From CAYSRM01 sp964475205 (lineage in GTDB: Bacteria; Verrucomicrobiota; Kiritimatiellia; UBA8416; CAYSRM01), in the NCBI GenBank assembly GCA_964475205.1, contig CAYYVQ010000010.1, positions 1 to 64,000 of the forward strand: a stretch of DNA of 64,000 nt, in the 5' to 3' direction. Below are positions 1 to 7,800 of this stretch, one piece after another (within the stretch, counting starts at the first letter, position 1; the number at the start of each line of letters is the position of its first letter). Below the pieces are notes generated by a model, which saw only the letters and a program-made list of their open reading frames with translations, ran no database searches and was not told the origin of the DNA. A program made the position numbers and the translations under genes.

Positions 1-548
1 GCGTTTTCCTTAGATTCTAGGCTTCCCGACACTCCAAAGTGCGAAACTCGGGCTAGTCTTGGGAAACAGACTTCCAAATCTTGACGTATTAGGTTTTCAA
101 GCTCGCGGTTGATATTGTCAGACACATCTTTTTTACTCTCTTCCGGCCGCTTGCTCTTGTCTATCTGTTTGATAGTCTCTTCAACAATGGCCTTTCGATC
201 CGAAAGCGCAAGGGATAATGAGTTCATCTTCTGACGTTCTTTCCGGCGAAGCTGCTCTTTGACAAAATCCCTTTCTTCTCTTGTCTCTGGCCCCAGTTCG
301 GACATTTGAAGGCAGTAACTCAGTCGGGCTCCAAACTGCTCCGCCAGGCTATTCTCGTCGGTCTCATACATCGAACAAGGCAGCCGATTGCATTTGCAAA
401 CTTCTTTCTCCATTTCTTCTTCTGACAAAGGTTGCAGATTGCAACGCCTCCGGTTATGAGCAATGCGTTCTCTAACCTCAGCATCGGTCATAGGCTGCAA
501 GTCACGGACATACTTAATGAGTTCTTGTTTTCGATTCTGGCTTATCAT
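1..548 (-). CDS. Partial accessory protein of an integrative element, unknown function
   Basis: An open frame of 182 codons starts with ATG at 548 and runs off the left edge without a stop, so the C-terminus is missing. AGGGAG lies 5 bases before the ATG. The start is only 17 bp after the integrase stop, so the two genes are probably co-transcribed. The visible protein is hydrophilic, rich in Glu, Lys and Arg and probably mostly helical. Cysteines cluster near residues 45-70 (CNLQ, CKCN, LPCS), but I see no recognised zinc-binding spacing, signal peptide or membrane segment. I do not recognise the family. Its position directly behind an integrase at a tRNA suggests a cargo or maintenance gene of the mobile element, which is inference from context only. 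Confidence 0.72.
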   Translation of the reverse strand, partial: MISQNRKQELIKYVRDLQPMTDAEVRERIAHNRRRCNLQPLSEEEMEKEVCKCNRLPCSMYETDENSLAEQFGARLSYCLQMSELGPETREERDFVKEQLRRKERQKMNSLSLALSDRKAIVEETIKQIDKSKRPEESKKDVSDNINRELENLIRQDLEVCFPRLARVSHFGVSGSLESKEN

Positions 549-565
549 TACACTCCCTTACGCAC

Positions 566-1831
566 TCATTTCTCAAACTCCATCCTTGGCAAGGCGGCTA
601 TGGCCCTGGCCTTTTCCTTATCCCCTGCATGCGAGTAAAGGGCTGTCATGGCCGGCGAGCCATGCCCCACCAGCTCCTGTATTGCCACCTGAGGGACGTT
701 GTTAGCGGCGCACAAGCTCACGAAAGAATGTCTCAGGCTATGGAAGCCGACCCGCGTAATGGCTTTCTTCCTGTGGCCGCTCGCTTTCTCCGTGGTCTCA
801 ATACCGCACGACACAAAGTGTTTCTGAATTCGACTGCTGATCGCGTCGCCCCGTCCGTTCTGCTGCAATTCAGCATCTTCCGGGAATAGGTATGTGGCGT
901 TGTGCTCTGAGTTCTTCTTGAGTTCCTTAAGCATGGCTTCAAGCACAGGGTGCAGGGGAATTCTGATCTTCTTGCCCTTCCTGCGAGTCTTTGACGGGCA
1001 ACGCTCTATGACATGCTTTTTTAAGTCGATCTCACTCCATTTCAGCGTTATCACGTCCCCGAGACGAAGCCCCGCGTACAAGCCTATAGCAAACCAGTAT
1101 CTAAGATTGCCTTCGGCTCTTGAGCAGACCTTCTTGAGTTCTTCAGGCGTAAGATCGCGTCTGCTTTCCGTTTCCATAGCCTGAGAGGGAATATCATCCC
1201 AAGGATTCTTTGAGAGCCCCGCCTGCACCTTCAGGACATTGAACATCGAACGAAGGAACTTGATAGCCCCGTTGTAAGTCCTGGGGCTTATGCCACTGTT
1301 CCAGAGGTGTCCGGCATATTCTTCTGCAATGGCCGGGTTCACTTCATGCAGGCAGGTTACTTCTGAATGCTTCCCTGCAAGCCAGTTCTTGAAACCATTT
1401 TTTTGATTCGGGTTCCCATGCTTCTTGACTTGTTCCCTACCCCAGTACGCGAGATAAGAGTCAACTGTCCTCTGACTCGGATTCCTCTTCTTAGGATTCC
1501 TGAGCCATGCTTCCCACGCATCGGCAATGGGAAGTTTCGTATCTACTCCTTCTCGCAGTCTGCCGGCGAGCGTGATTCGCTTAGCTTCCTGCTCCTGTTT
1601 CGGCAAGCGGTCTATGCTATCCAGAAGCCTTTCAAAAAGCGCGTCTGCTGATTCCCTGCCTTTGATCTCTGCAAGCATCCGGGAGAGTTTTGCTTCCGCC
1701 TCCTTGCGGGCATCACTTGCGCCCTTTTTGCCTCGTGGCACTACCGTCACACCTGTAGAGCGCAAGTAGCCCTTGCCGTTGTGCATAAAGCGAGCGTAGT
1801 AGGTTCCGTTACGATCAAACACCTGAGACAT
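566..1831 (-). CDS. Tyrosine recombinase (phage-type integrase)
   Basis: Site-specific recombinase that would integrate and excise the element by recombining its attachment site with the tRNA-Arg gene next door. Numbered from the upstream GTG at 1840, the catalytic set is complete: Arg259 in AGLRLGD, His367 and Arg370 in HSLRHS, His393 in LVGHGS and the nucleophile Tyr402 in LYSHAG. The N-terminal half has an Arm/SAM-like core-binding region. About 420 residues is usual for integrases of tRNA-targeted islands. I prefer the ATG at 1831 because AGGTGG precedes it; GTG at 1840 is the alternative. The gene starts about 170 bp from the 3' end of the tRNA, the standard arrangement. The accessory gene follows 17 bp downstream. 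Confidence 0.93.
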   Translation of the reverse strand: MSQVFDRNGTYYARFMHNGKGYLRSTGVTVVPRGKKGASDARKEAEAKLSRMLAEIKGRESADALFERLLDSIDRLPKQEQEAKRITLAGRLREGVDTKLPIADAWEAWLRNPKKRNPSQRTVDSYLAYWGREQVKKHGNPNQKNGFKNWLAGKHSEVTCLHEVNPAIAEEYAGHLWNSGISPRTYNGAIKFLRSMFNVLKVQAGLSKNPWDDIPSQAMETESRRDLTPEELKKVCSRAEGNLRYWFAIGLYAGLRLGDVITLKWSEIDLKKHVIERCPSKTRRKGKKIRIPLHPVLEAMLKELKKNSEHNATYLFPEDAELQQNGRGDAISSRIQKHFVSCGIETTEKASGHRKKAITRVGFHSLRHSFVSLCAANNVPQVAIQELVGHGSPAMTALYSHAGDKEKARAIAALPRMEFEK

Positions 1832-1880
1832 GATTGCCACCTGCCTTTGCCTTCCTGATTGTTCACCCTGAATCTATTCG

Positions 1881-1963
1881 TAACATGCAGTAGCAAACAC
1901 CATGTTGGCAAGCGCAAAGTCGTATCTTTTTCGTATCACCCGAAAACTAACAAGCAGTAACAA
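1881..1963. repeat. Direct repeats between integrase and tRNA (candidate arm-type and excisionase sites)
   Basis: Two imperfect 16-bp direct repeats match at 14 of 16 bases: TAACATGCAGTAGCAA at 1881-1896 and TAACAAGCAGTAACAA at 1948-1963. Between them the heptamer TCGTATC occurs twice, at 1920-1926 and 1931-1937, 11 bp apart. Integrases of this class bind arm-type repeats flanking the core site, and excisionases bind short direct repeats about one helical turn apart. Position and spacing fit those roles; the assignment is inference. Confidence 0.45.
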
Positions 1964-1997
1964 GGCCAGCAATCGTCACTTTAGCCTTTATTTGCAA

Positions 1998-2074
1998 TGG
2001 TACCCCGACCAGGACTCGAACCTGGGACCTACGGATTAGGAATCCGTCGCTCTGTCCTGCTGAGCTACCGGGGT
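1998..2074 (-). tRNA. tRNA-Arg (anticodon CCU)
   Basis: Full cloverleaf on the minus strand. The acceptor stem ACCCCGG pairs with TCGGGGT (one G-U). The D-arm is GCTC...GAGC. The anticodon stem ACGGA/TCCGT encloses the loop TTCCTAA with anticodon CCT. The T-stem CCAGG/CCTGG carries TTCGAGT, followed by discriminator A and an encoded CCA. The integrase reads away from the 3' end, so the 3' half is the likely attachment core. The tRNA itself is intact, as expected when an element regenerates the gene end on insertion. Confidence 0.96.
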
Positions 2075-2190
2075 CCGTGGATAAAACGCAGCATTCTGCA
2101 ATAGATTGAAGCCTGCGGCAAGATTATTTGTGACATAGATGCAATCGCCCTGATGGCTCGGTAGCGTTAATATTCGGACTGGATACTCGG

Positions 2191-2382
2191 CAATTCTCAT
2201 TATGGCCATTTTGCCACGTCTGGCGTGGCCAGAGTTCCGGCACGATATTGCAGCCACGCGCGAGTAGGCCCGGCTTCACCGAAGCCGAGGCCCCAAGAGC
2301 GCTGGGCTTCGGTGAAGCCCGCGCTACTACGCACATCGTTATACAAATAGGTTTTGGCGGAAAGAGGCCATAATGAGAATTG
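2191..2382. mobile_element. MITE/REP-like palindromic element with 17-bp terminal inverted repeats
   Basis: A perfect 17-bp inverted repeat bounds this 192-bp stretch: CAATTCTCATTATGGCC at 2191-2207 and its complement at 2366-2382. Inside are a hairpin with stem GCCACG/CGTGGC (2213-2229) and a large imperfect palindrome at about 2259-2332. Each arm of the palindrome reads roughly GCGGGCTTCACCGAAGCC, and its outer flanks also pair (GAGTAG/CTACTAC). No transposase is encoded. Non-coding DNA with terminal inverted repeats and internal REP-like palindromes is typical of MITEs and REP clusters. No copy elsewhere in the window was noticed, and no target-site duplication is evident. Confidence 0.5.
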
Positions 2383-2441
2383 CTGCTGGATACTGGCTCT
2401 GGATTGACAATCCGTTTTGTTTGTGCTATCGCTACTTGCCC

Positions 2442-3683
2442 ATGAATGCTTATACATATAAGAAAGACAGGCTTTTTGTTGAAGATACACCCATAGATCT
2501 GCTGGCTGATAAGTATGGGACTCCGTTATACGTTTACAGCCGGAATTACATTATTGATCAATTCAGATCTCTTACAAAAGCAATGCGGGAGGTCGACCCG
2601 CTTGTCTGTTATTCGATGAAGGCAAATTCCAACGCGGCTATTGTCCGAATGCTGGTGGATGAGGGATCGGGCCTGGATATAGTCTCGGGCGGCGAGCTGT
2701 ACCGCGCACTAAAGGCAGGGGCCGACCCTTCTAAGATCGTGTTCGCAGGCGTAGGCAAGACGGAAGCGGAAATTGCTTACGCACTGGAAAATAAAATACT
2801 GTTCTTCACCGTGGAATCAGAACCGGAAATCGAAAGAATTCAGCAAATAGCGTCGGGAAAAAAGATCACAGCTCGTATTGCTTTGAGAGTGAATCCGGAC
2901 GTAGACGCTAAAACTCTCAAATATACGACCACCGGCAAAAAGGAAAACAAGTTCGGCATAGAAATAGAAGCGGTCAAAGCCATAGCAAAACGCGCCGACG
3001 CGATGAGTAACGTGGAAGTCGCCGGTCTTCACGTCCATATCGGCTCGCAGATTCTTGCGCCCGAACCATTTGTCGATGCTCTGGAAAGAATAAAACCGCT
3101 CTGCCTCGACCTGAAAGACACGCTCCCCGGCTTCAGCTATCTTGATATAGGCGGGGGAGTGGGCATCAAGTACGAACCTGATCACGAACCGCTTCTGTAT
3201 TCAAGCTTCGCGGAAAAAGTTATTCCGATATTGAAGGAAATTGGCCTTAAAACAGCGTTGGAACCGGGAAGAAGCCTCGTGGGCAACTCGGGGGCATTAG
3301 TCTGCCGGGTTCAATACGTGAAAGAGGGTTCGACAAAAAAATTCATTGTGGTGGACGCCGGGATGAACGACTTGATCCGCCCTTCGCTTTACGATGCGTA
3401 CCAGGAGATCCTTCCGGCCAAAGCCGGGAATGATACGATGACAGCCGATGTTGTCGGCCCTATATGCGAGTCGGGCGATTTCTTTGCAAAAAGCCGCAAG
3501 CTGGCAACTGTAAAGCAGGGTGATTTCCTGTCGGTAATGAGCTCGGGGGCATACGGGTTTACCATGGCTTCAACGTACAACAGCAGACCACTGCCGGCTG
3601 AAGTAATAGTAGACGGTTCTTCCCACAGGCTGATCCGCAAAAGACAGTCATTGGAAGATATGATAAAAGATGAAATTATTTAG
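2442..3683 (+). CDS. lysA: Diaminopimelate decarboxylase
   Basis: PLP enzyme that decarboxylates meso-diaminopimelate to L-lysine in the cytoplasm. Family marks: YSMKANSN with the PLP lysine at residue 60, HVHIGSQI, the glycine-rich GGGVGIKY, EPGRSLVG, and CESGDFFAK with the catalytic cysteine. The 413-residue length is normal. The open frame extends upstream to 2373, but that 23-residue extension is not protein-like and lies inside the inverted-repeat element; MNAYTYKKDR is a normal LysA N-terminus. No good Shine-Dalgarno precedes 2442. A TTGACA at 2404-2409 with a weak -10 at 2427 would give an almost leaderless mRNA, which is uncertain. It opens lysA-dapA-dapB-folK-panB. Confidence 0.95.
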   Translation: MNAYTYKKDRLFVEDTPIDLLADKYGTPLYVYSRNYIIDQFRSLTKAMREVDPLVCYSMKANSNAAIVRMLVDEGSGLDIVSGGELYRALKAGADPSKIVFAGVGKTEAEIAYALENKILFFTVESEPEIERIQQIASGKKITARIALRVNPDVDAKTLKYTTTGKKENKFGIEIEAVKAIAKRADAMSNVEVAGLHVHIGSQILAPEPFVDALERIKPLCLDLKDTLPGFSYLDIGGGVGIKYEPDHEPLLYSSFAEKVIPILKEIGLKTALEPGRSLVGNSGALVCRVQYVKEGSTKKFIVVDAGMNDLIRPSLYDAYQEILPAKAGNDTMTADVVGPICESGDFFAKSRKLATVKQGDFLSVMSSGAYGFTMASTYNSRPLPAEVIVDGSSHRLIRKRQSLEDMIKDEII

Positions 3684-3706
3684 AGGTTTTTAACAGGGAG
3701 CACAAG

Positions 3707-4579
3707 ATGTTAAGCGGAACATATACAGCAATAGTCACACCTTTTCAGCCAGGCGGAGCAGTAGATTTCGAAGCCTTCCGCATGCTTCTGGAAAGGCAGC
3801 TAGAAGGAAATGTAGACGGCATTGTGCCTGCGGGCACAACAGGCGAATCCCCCACCCTGGATTATGAGGAACATATAAAAGTAATTGAAACCACCGTGGA
3901 AAAATGCAAAGGCCGGGCAAAGGTGATCGCAGGCACGGGTTCAAACTCCACCAGGGAGGCTGTCTCTCTGACGGAACACGCAAAAAAAGCGGGAGTGGAC
4001 GCAACCCTACAGGTAACACCGTATTACAACAAACCCAGCCAGGAGGGGTTGTACAGGCATTTCTCGGAAGTCGCAGACGTGGGCCTGCCGGTAGTGCTGT
4101 ATAATGTCCCTGGAAGGACCGGCCGGGAGATAGCCATTGATACGATTGCCAGACTGGCAGAACACCCCAACATAGTGGCTGTAAAAGAAGCAGGAGGCAG
4201 CGTAGACCGCGTGAGCGCCACTGTGAATACTTGCGATCTGGACGTGCTTTCCGGAGACGATTCTCTCACCCTGCCAATGATGGCAGTGGGAGGCAAAGGG
4301 GTCATCAGCGTGGCTTCTAATATCTGTCCGGGGGCGATGTCTGAAATGACTCATGCGGCGCTTGAAGGCAAGTGGGACAAGGCCAGGGAGCTTCACGCAA
4401 AATATTACACTCTGTTCTGCCAGATGTTCCTTGAGTCGAACCCGATACCGGTAAAGGCCGCTCTTGCACTAAAAGGTCTTATTGAAGAAGCATACAGGCT
4501 CCCCTTGTGCGAAATGGCCGATGATAAAAAGGCATTGCTGCGCGAAACACTGTTAGGCCTGGATGAACTGAAACTTTAG
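3707..4579 (+). CDS. dapA: 4-hydroxy-tetrahydrodipicolinate synthase
   Basis: Condenses pyruvate with aspartate semialdehyde, the first committed step toward diaminopimelate and lysine. The TIM-barrel aldolase signature is complete: GTTGESPTL near residues 43-51, the proton-relay tyrosine 132 in LYNVPGRTG, and the Schiff-base lysine 160 in VAVKEAGG. At 290 residues it has standard length. GGGAG precedes the ATG at good spacing, 23 bp after lysA, so the genes are almost certainly co-transcribed. With lysA and dapB next to it, three lysine/peptidoglycan-precursor genes are gathered here. dapC/D/E/F or dapL must lie elsewhere. Confidence 0.97.
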   Translation: MLSGTYTAIVTPFQPGGAVDFEAFRMLLERQLEGNVDGIVPAGTTGESPTLDYEEHIKVIETTVEKCKGRAKVIAGTGSNSTREAVSLTEHAKKAGVDATLQVTPYYNKPSQEGLYRHFSEVADVGLPVVLYNVPGRTGREIAIDTIARLAEHPNIVAVKEAGGSVDRVSATVNTCDLDVLSGDDSLTLPMMAVGGKGVISVASNICPGAMSEMTHAALEGKWDKARELHAKYYTLFCQMFLESNPIPVKAALALKGLIEEAYRLPLCEMADDKKALLRETLLGLDELKL

Positions 4580-4620
4580 AACCCGACACCGCGCCATAAT
4601 TGACGCAGGGAGGATATCAA

Positions 4621-5403
4621 ATGTTGAAAGTAGCTATAATGGGCGCAGCAGGCAGGATGGGACATGCCCTGATCAGATGCGCAAACCGGATTGACAAACT
4701 CACTGTAACCGCGGCGCTCGAATCATCAGGTCACCCCGACCTTGGGAAAGACGCGGGTATAGTAGCAGGCGAAACGGAACTTGGAGTGAAAATAACAGGC
4801 GAAATGGACACCATAAACAACGCCGATGTGTCTATAGACTTTGCTCTGCACGATGCCATTCCCGCTCACGCTGCCCATGCGGCAGATCATGGCATACCAC
4901 TGGTGGTAGGCTCAACAGGCCTATCCGGAGAGGAGACAAAGGCGCTTGAATCTGCATCCGGAAGCATTCCTGTTGTCTGGGCTCCCAACATGAGTATGGG
5001 TATCAATCTCCTGCTCTCTCTGGTCAGCAAGACAGCCGAATCATTACAAAAGGAATACGAGATTGAACTTTTCGAGACCCATCATATTCACAAGAAAGAC
5101 GCTCCAAGCGGGACGGCATTAAAACTCGGTGAATATGCGGCTAAAGCCAGGAACCTTGATCCTGAAAAAGACATCCTCCATGAACAGCAGCCGGCAAGAG
5201 GCCAGATCCTTATTCACTCCACCAGGGAGGGAGAGGTCGTGGGAGACCACAGCGTTGTATTCAAAAGCCAATGGGAAGAGATCACCCTTTCTCACCACGC
5301 TATAAGCAGAGATACTTTTGCAATGGGTGCGCTCCAGGCGGCGCAGTGGGTGGCATACAAGGATCCTGGCATGTACAACATGCAGGACGTACTGGGGCTC
5401 TGA
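4621..5403 (+). CDS. dapB: 4-hydroxy-tetrahydrodipicolinate reductase
   Basis: Reduces the DapA product with NAD(P)H to tetrahydrodipicolinate. The N-terminus has the nucleotide-binding glycine motif GAAGRMG at residues 8-14. The catalytic segment ETHHIHKKDAPSGTA holds the conserved His and Lys. The C-terminal half is the usual substrate-binding/tetramer domain. The open frame begins at 4600, but ATG 4621 (MLKVAIMG) has GGGAGG just upstream and matches the family N-terminus, giving 260 residues. It sits 41 bp after dapA and 8 bp before folK. Confidence 0.96.
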   Translation: MLKVAIMGAAGRMGHALIRCANRIDKLTVTAALESSGHPDLGKDAGIVAGETELGVKITGEMDTINNADVSIDFALHDAIPAHAAHAADHGIPLVVGSTGLSGEETKALESASGSIPVVWAPNMSMGINLLLSLVSKTAESLQKEYEIELFETHHIHKKDAPSGTALKLGEYAAKARNLDPEKDILHEQQPARGQILIHSTREGEVVGDHSVVFKSQWEEITLSHHAISRDTFAMGALQAAQWVAYKDPGMYNMQDVLGL

Positions 5404-5411
5404 GAAACCCG

Positions 5412-5915
5412 ATGGAAACATGCGTCAGTCTTGGTACCAACAAAGGGAATCTTATAAACAACCTGAAGAAGGCGCGGGCTGAGATACTTCGGATAGAAGG
5501 AACATGTCTCCTGGCCTGTTCGCCGGTTTACAAGACAGAACCCGTGGACATGCCGCCGGAATATGAAGAACATTATTTCCTGAACGCCATAATAATTATT
5601 TCATCGAATCTAAGTCCTGAAAAGCTGCTGGAGAACACCAACAGGATTGAAAGATGCATGGGCCGGACACAAAAGGGCGTAGCGAACATGCCGAGGATAA
5701 TTGATATCGACCTTATATACGCCGACCATCAGACTGTGGCAAAAGAGAATGTGCGCATCCCGCATCCCAGGTGGGCGGAAAGAAGATTCGTAGTCCAGCC
5801 GCTCGCCGACGTCCGTCCCAACATGGTCCTCCCTGGAACCAATGTGACTGTTGCCGAACAGCTCAGCCGCCTGCCGCAATCACCACGAGTCGAATGTTTC
5901 GCGCAAGAGTGGTAA
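5412..5915 (+). CDS. folK: 2-amino-4-hydroxy-6-hydroxymethyldihydropteridine pyrophosphokinase
   Basis: Transfers pyrophosphate from ATP to 6-hydroxymethyl-dihydropterin, a step of folate synthesis. Diagnostic features are the N-terminal SLGTNKGNL, the central CSPVYKTEPV, and the HPPK signature PRIIDIDLI with its two Mg-binding aspartates. At 167 residues it is the size of a stand-alone FolK. The longer frame starting at 5271 overlaps dapB in another reading frame and is not credible. ATG 5412 lies just behind the dapB stop. Its product feeds folate synthesis, and PanB downstream consumes methylene-tetrahydrofolate, so the two may share a reason for co-expression. Confidence 0.93.
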   Translation: METCVSLGTNKGNLINNLKKARAEILRIEGTCLLACSPVYKTEPVDMPPEYEEHYFLNAIIIISSNLSPEKLLENTNRIERCMGRTQKGVANMPRIIDIDLIYADHQTVAKENVRIPHPRWAERRFVVQPLADVRPNMVLPGTNVTVAEQLSRLPQSPRVECFAQEW

Positions 5916-5974
5916 AAAAGAAATCGCTTTTCAGGCTTGACTGAAAAAACAAAACCAGCGAACTTTGGACAGTT

Positions 5975-6772
5975 ATGAAAGATAAATGGACGGCAAAAAA
6001 AATCAAGGCCGCAAAAGGTAAGCAGAGACTGGTGTGCCTGACGGCTCACGATTTCATGACCGCAGGCATCATCGATCAGGAAGATATCCACCTGGTTTTA
6101 GTTGGCGACTCTCTGGCAATGACAGCGCTGGGCTATGAAACAACTCTTCCAGTTACCATGGATGAGATGATTCATCATACCGCTGCGGTAACCAGGGCCG
6201 TAAAAAATGCCCTGGTAGTTGCCGACATGCCTTTCATGTCTTACCAGGTCTCGACGGAAAAAGCCCTGGCTAATGCGGGACGATTTATCAAGGAGGCTAA
6301 CGCAAAAGCCGTCAAGATCGAGGGCGGCGCGCACAGGGCCGAACTTGTAAAAAATCTGGTTCGCAACGGCATACCGGTTCTCGGGCATATTGGCCTGACC
6401 CCGCAAAGCATTCATTCGATGGGAGGCTATAAGGTCCAGGGACAAGCGCCTGAAGAGGCTGTTTCCCTGCTGCAGGACGCAAAAGCGCTCTTCGAAGCCG
6501 GAGTTTTCGCGCTTGTTCTGGAATGTGTTCCGGCACAGGTCGCGCAGAATATCACCGATACTATAGCGGCGCCAACAATCGGCATAGGCGCAGGCAGACA
6601 TTGTGACGGGCAGATCCTCGTCTCGCAGGACATGCTCGGAATGAATTACGGCAGACTGCCGAAATTTGTTAAGCGCTATGCTTCGCTTGGCGAAGATATG
6701 AAAAAGGCCTTCAGCAAATATAGCCAAGAAGTTCAAGACGGATCTTTTCCGTCCGATGAGTATTCCTATTGA
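5975..6772 (+). CDS. panB: 3-methyl-2-oxobutanoate hydroxymethyltransferase (ketopantoate hydroxymethyltransferase)
   Basis: Moves a hydroxymethyl group from 5,10-methylene-tetrahydrofolate to 2-ketoisovalerate, the first step toward pantothenate and CoA. Matching motifs: VLVGDSLAMTALGYETTLPV (metal-binding Asp), VVADMPFMSYQ, VKIEGG, GHIGLTPQS and a late IGIGAG. The length of 265 residues is typical. It is the last gene of the lysA operon, 59 bp after folK, and ends 28 bp from a convergent gene. panC and panD are not in the window. Confidence 0.96.
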   Translation: MKDKWTAKKIKAAKGKQRLVCLTAHDFMTAGIIDQEDIHLVLVGDSLAMTALGYETTLPVTMDEMIHHTAAVTRAVKNALVVADMPFMSYQVSTEKALANAGRFIKEANAKAVKIEGGAHRAELVKNLVRNGIPVLGHIGLTPQSIHSMGGYKVQGQAPEEAVSLLQDAKALFEAGVFALVLECVPAQVAQNITDTIAAPTIGIGAGRHCDGQILVSQDMLGMNYGRLPKFVKRYASLGEDMKKAFSKYSQEVQDGSFPSDEYSY

Positions 6773-6799
6773 AATTCCGCTGTCTAATCATACGGCGCT

Positions 6800-7627
6800 T
6801 CAGGACATTGCAAAAAGCTGATCAATATCCAGCTCATTGCGTATGCCGTAACGAGTAAGCGCAAAGTCGTACTTAACCGGGTCTGCAGGACAGATACTTC
6901 GAAAACCCTCCGTTATTTCCATCGCCATCTTGAGGCCTGGTGAGCGACGCTGAGTCATGCCCAGGCGAGCGCCGATATGCACTATGTGTGTATCCAGCGG
7001 AATAATCAGCTTGGAAGCAGAAACGCCTTCCCAGCCGCCCGGGTCCACCTCGTCATGTCGAACCATCCACCTCAGGTACAGGTTAAGACGCTTGCAGGCG
7101 CTTCCCCTGCCCGGATCAGGAACCAGATGCAAATCCTTGCAGCCAAGCTTACTCACGAACTCTTTGAGCGCCGGAATAACCGTAGGATCTGAATTCTGAT
7201 ATGAGTCCAGGAAGCAGTCGTTCAAAGCGCCGTATTTCTCAAGAACTCTCCTGATGCCTTCCAGCAGGGCAACTATATGTTCACCAGTGGCAAAACGGTG
7301 TTTGAAATCCTGGAAAGTCTTGAGCTTCCTTCGCCGGCTGCACGACAGCACATAATCCAGGGGCGACCTGCCCATGGGCGAAAGAACCTGATCCACGCTG
7401 CGCAATATGCCGGCAACCTTTCCGTAAGCAAGCGAAGAAGCTATCAACCCTGCAATTTCACGTTCCCGAATACCTTCGTAATGGTAAAGAAATTCCAGTG
7501 GATCAGGATGAACAAACTTTCGCCTGTTATATTCCCTGTAGATGGGATCAAACGCTGTTTTCTGCAATTTTTTTAAACGCAACTGGGTTATTCCACGGGT
7601 GAAAAGTCTTCCTTGCCCACACCGCAT
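6800..7627 (-). CDS. TIGR02757/DUF2400 family protein
   Basis: Matches a widespread family of about 250-270 residues with no established function. Recognisable segments are an early YREYNRRKFVHPDP, REIAGLIASSLAYGKV, a central NLYLRWMVRHDEVDPG, PLDTHIVHIGARLGM and a terminal DPVKYDFALTRYGIR. There is no signal peptide or membrane helix, so it is probably cytoplasmic. The helical layout with LDTHI and LGM resembles HhH-GPD DNA glycosylases, a relation I infer only from pattern. The frame opens at ATG 7627, inside the rubredoxin gene; TTG codons near 7578 or 7563, just behind the rubredoxin stop, are equally possible. Either way it is translationally coupled to rubredoxin. Confidence 0.82.
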   Translation of the reverse strand: MRCGQGRLFTRGITQLRLKKLQKTAFDPIYREYNRRKFVHPDPLEFLYHYEGIREREIAGLIASSLAYGKVAGILRSVDQVLSPMGRSPLDYVLSCSRRRKLKTFQDFKHRFATGEHIVALLEGIRRVLEKYGALNDCFLDSYQNSDPTVIPALKEFVSKLGCKDLHLVPDPGRGSACKRLNLYLRWMVRHDEVDPGGWEGVSASKLIIPLDTHIVHIGARLGMTQRRSPGLKMAMEITEGFRSICPADPVKYDFALTRYGIRNELDIDQLFAMS

Positions 7628-7749
7628 TCAGGGCAAACCCAGTCATCAGGCAAATCATCAAATACAGTTCCCGGCTCGATACCGCTGTCCGGATCTCCCT
7701 TTTCAGGATCATATATATATCCGCACACATCACATACGTATGATTTCAT
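7588..7749 (-). CDS. Rubredoxin
   Basis: A 53-residue protein that is easily missed because of its size. It has the full rubredoxin pattern: two CxxCG knuckles, Cys6-x2-Cys9 (YVCDVCGYIYD) and Cys39-x2-Cys42 (DWVCPECGVG), with GDPDSGIEPGT and F30 between them. The four cysteines bind one iron for single-electron transfer in the cytoplasm. The strong binding site AAGGGAAGG lies before the ATG. Its 3' end overlaps the longest frame of the downstream TIGR02757 gene. Rubredoxins often serve oxygen or peroxide detoxification in anaerobes and microaerophiles, but no such partner enzyme is adjacent. Confidence 0.95.
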   Translation of the reverse strand: MKSYVCDVCGYIYDPEKGDPDSGIEPGTVFDDLPDDWVCPECGVGKEDFSPVE

Positions 7750-7800
7750 ATCGCTTCCTTCCCTTGTTGAATAAACATTCTACTTTCGAACCTGATCTAT

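Noticed and set aside
2373..2441. Upstream extension of lysA
   Set aside because: It would begin inside the inverted repeat and adds residues not found in LysA proteins.
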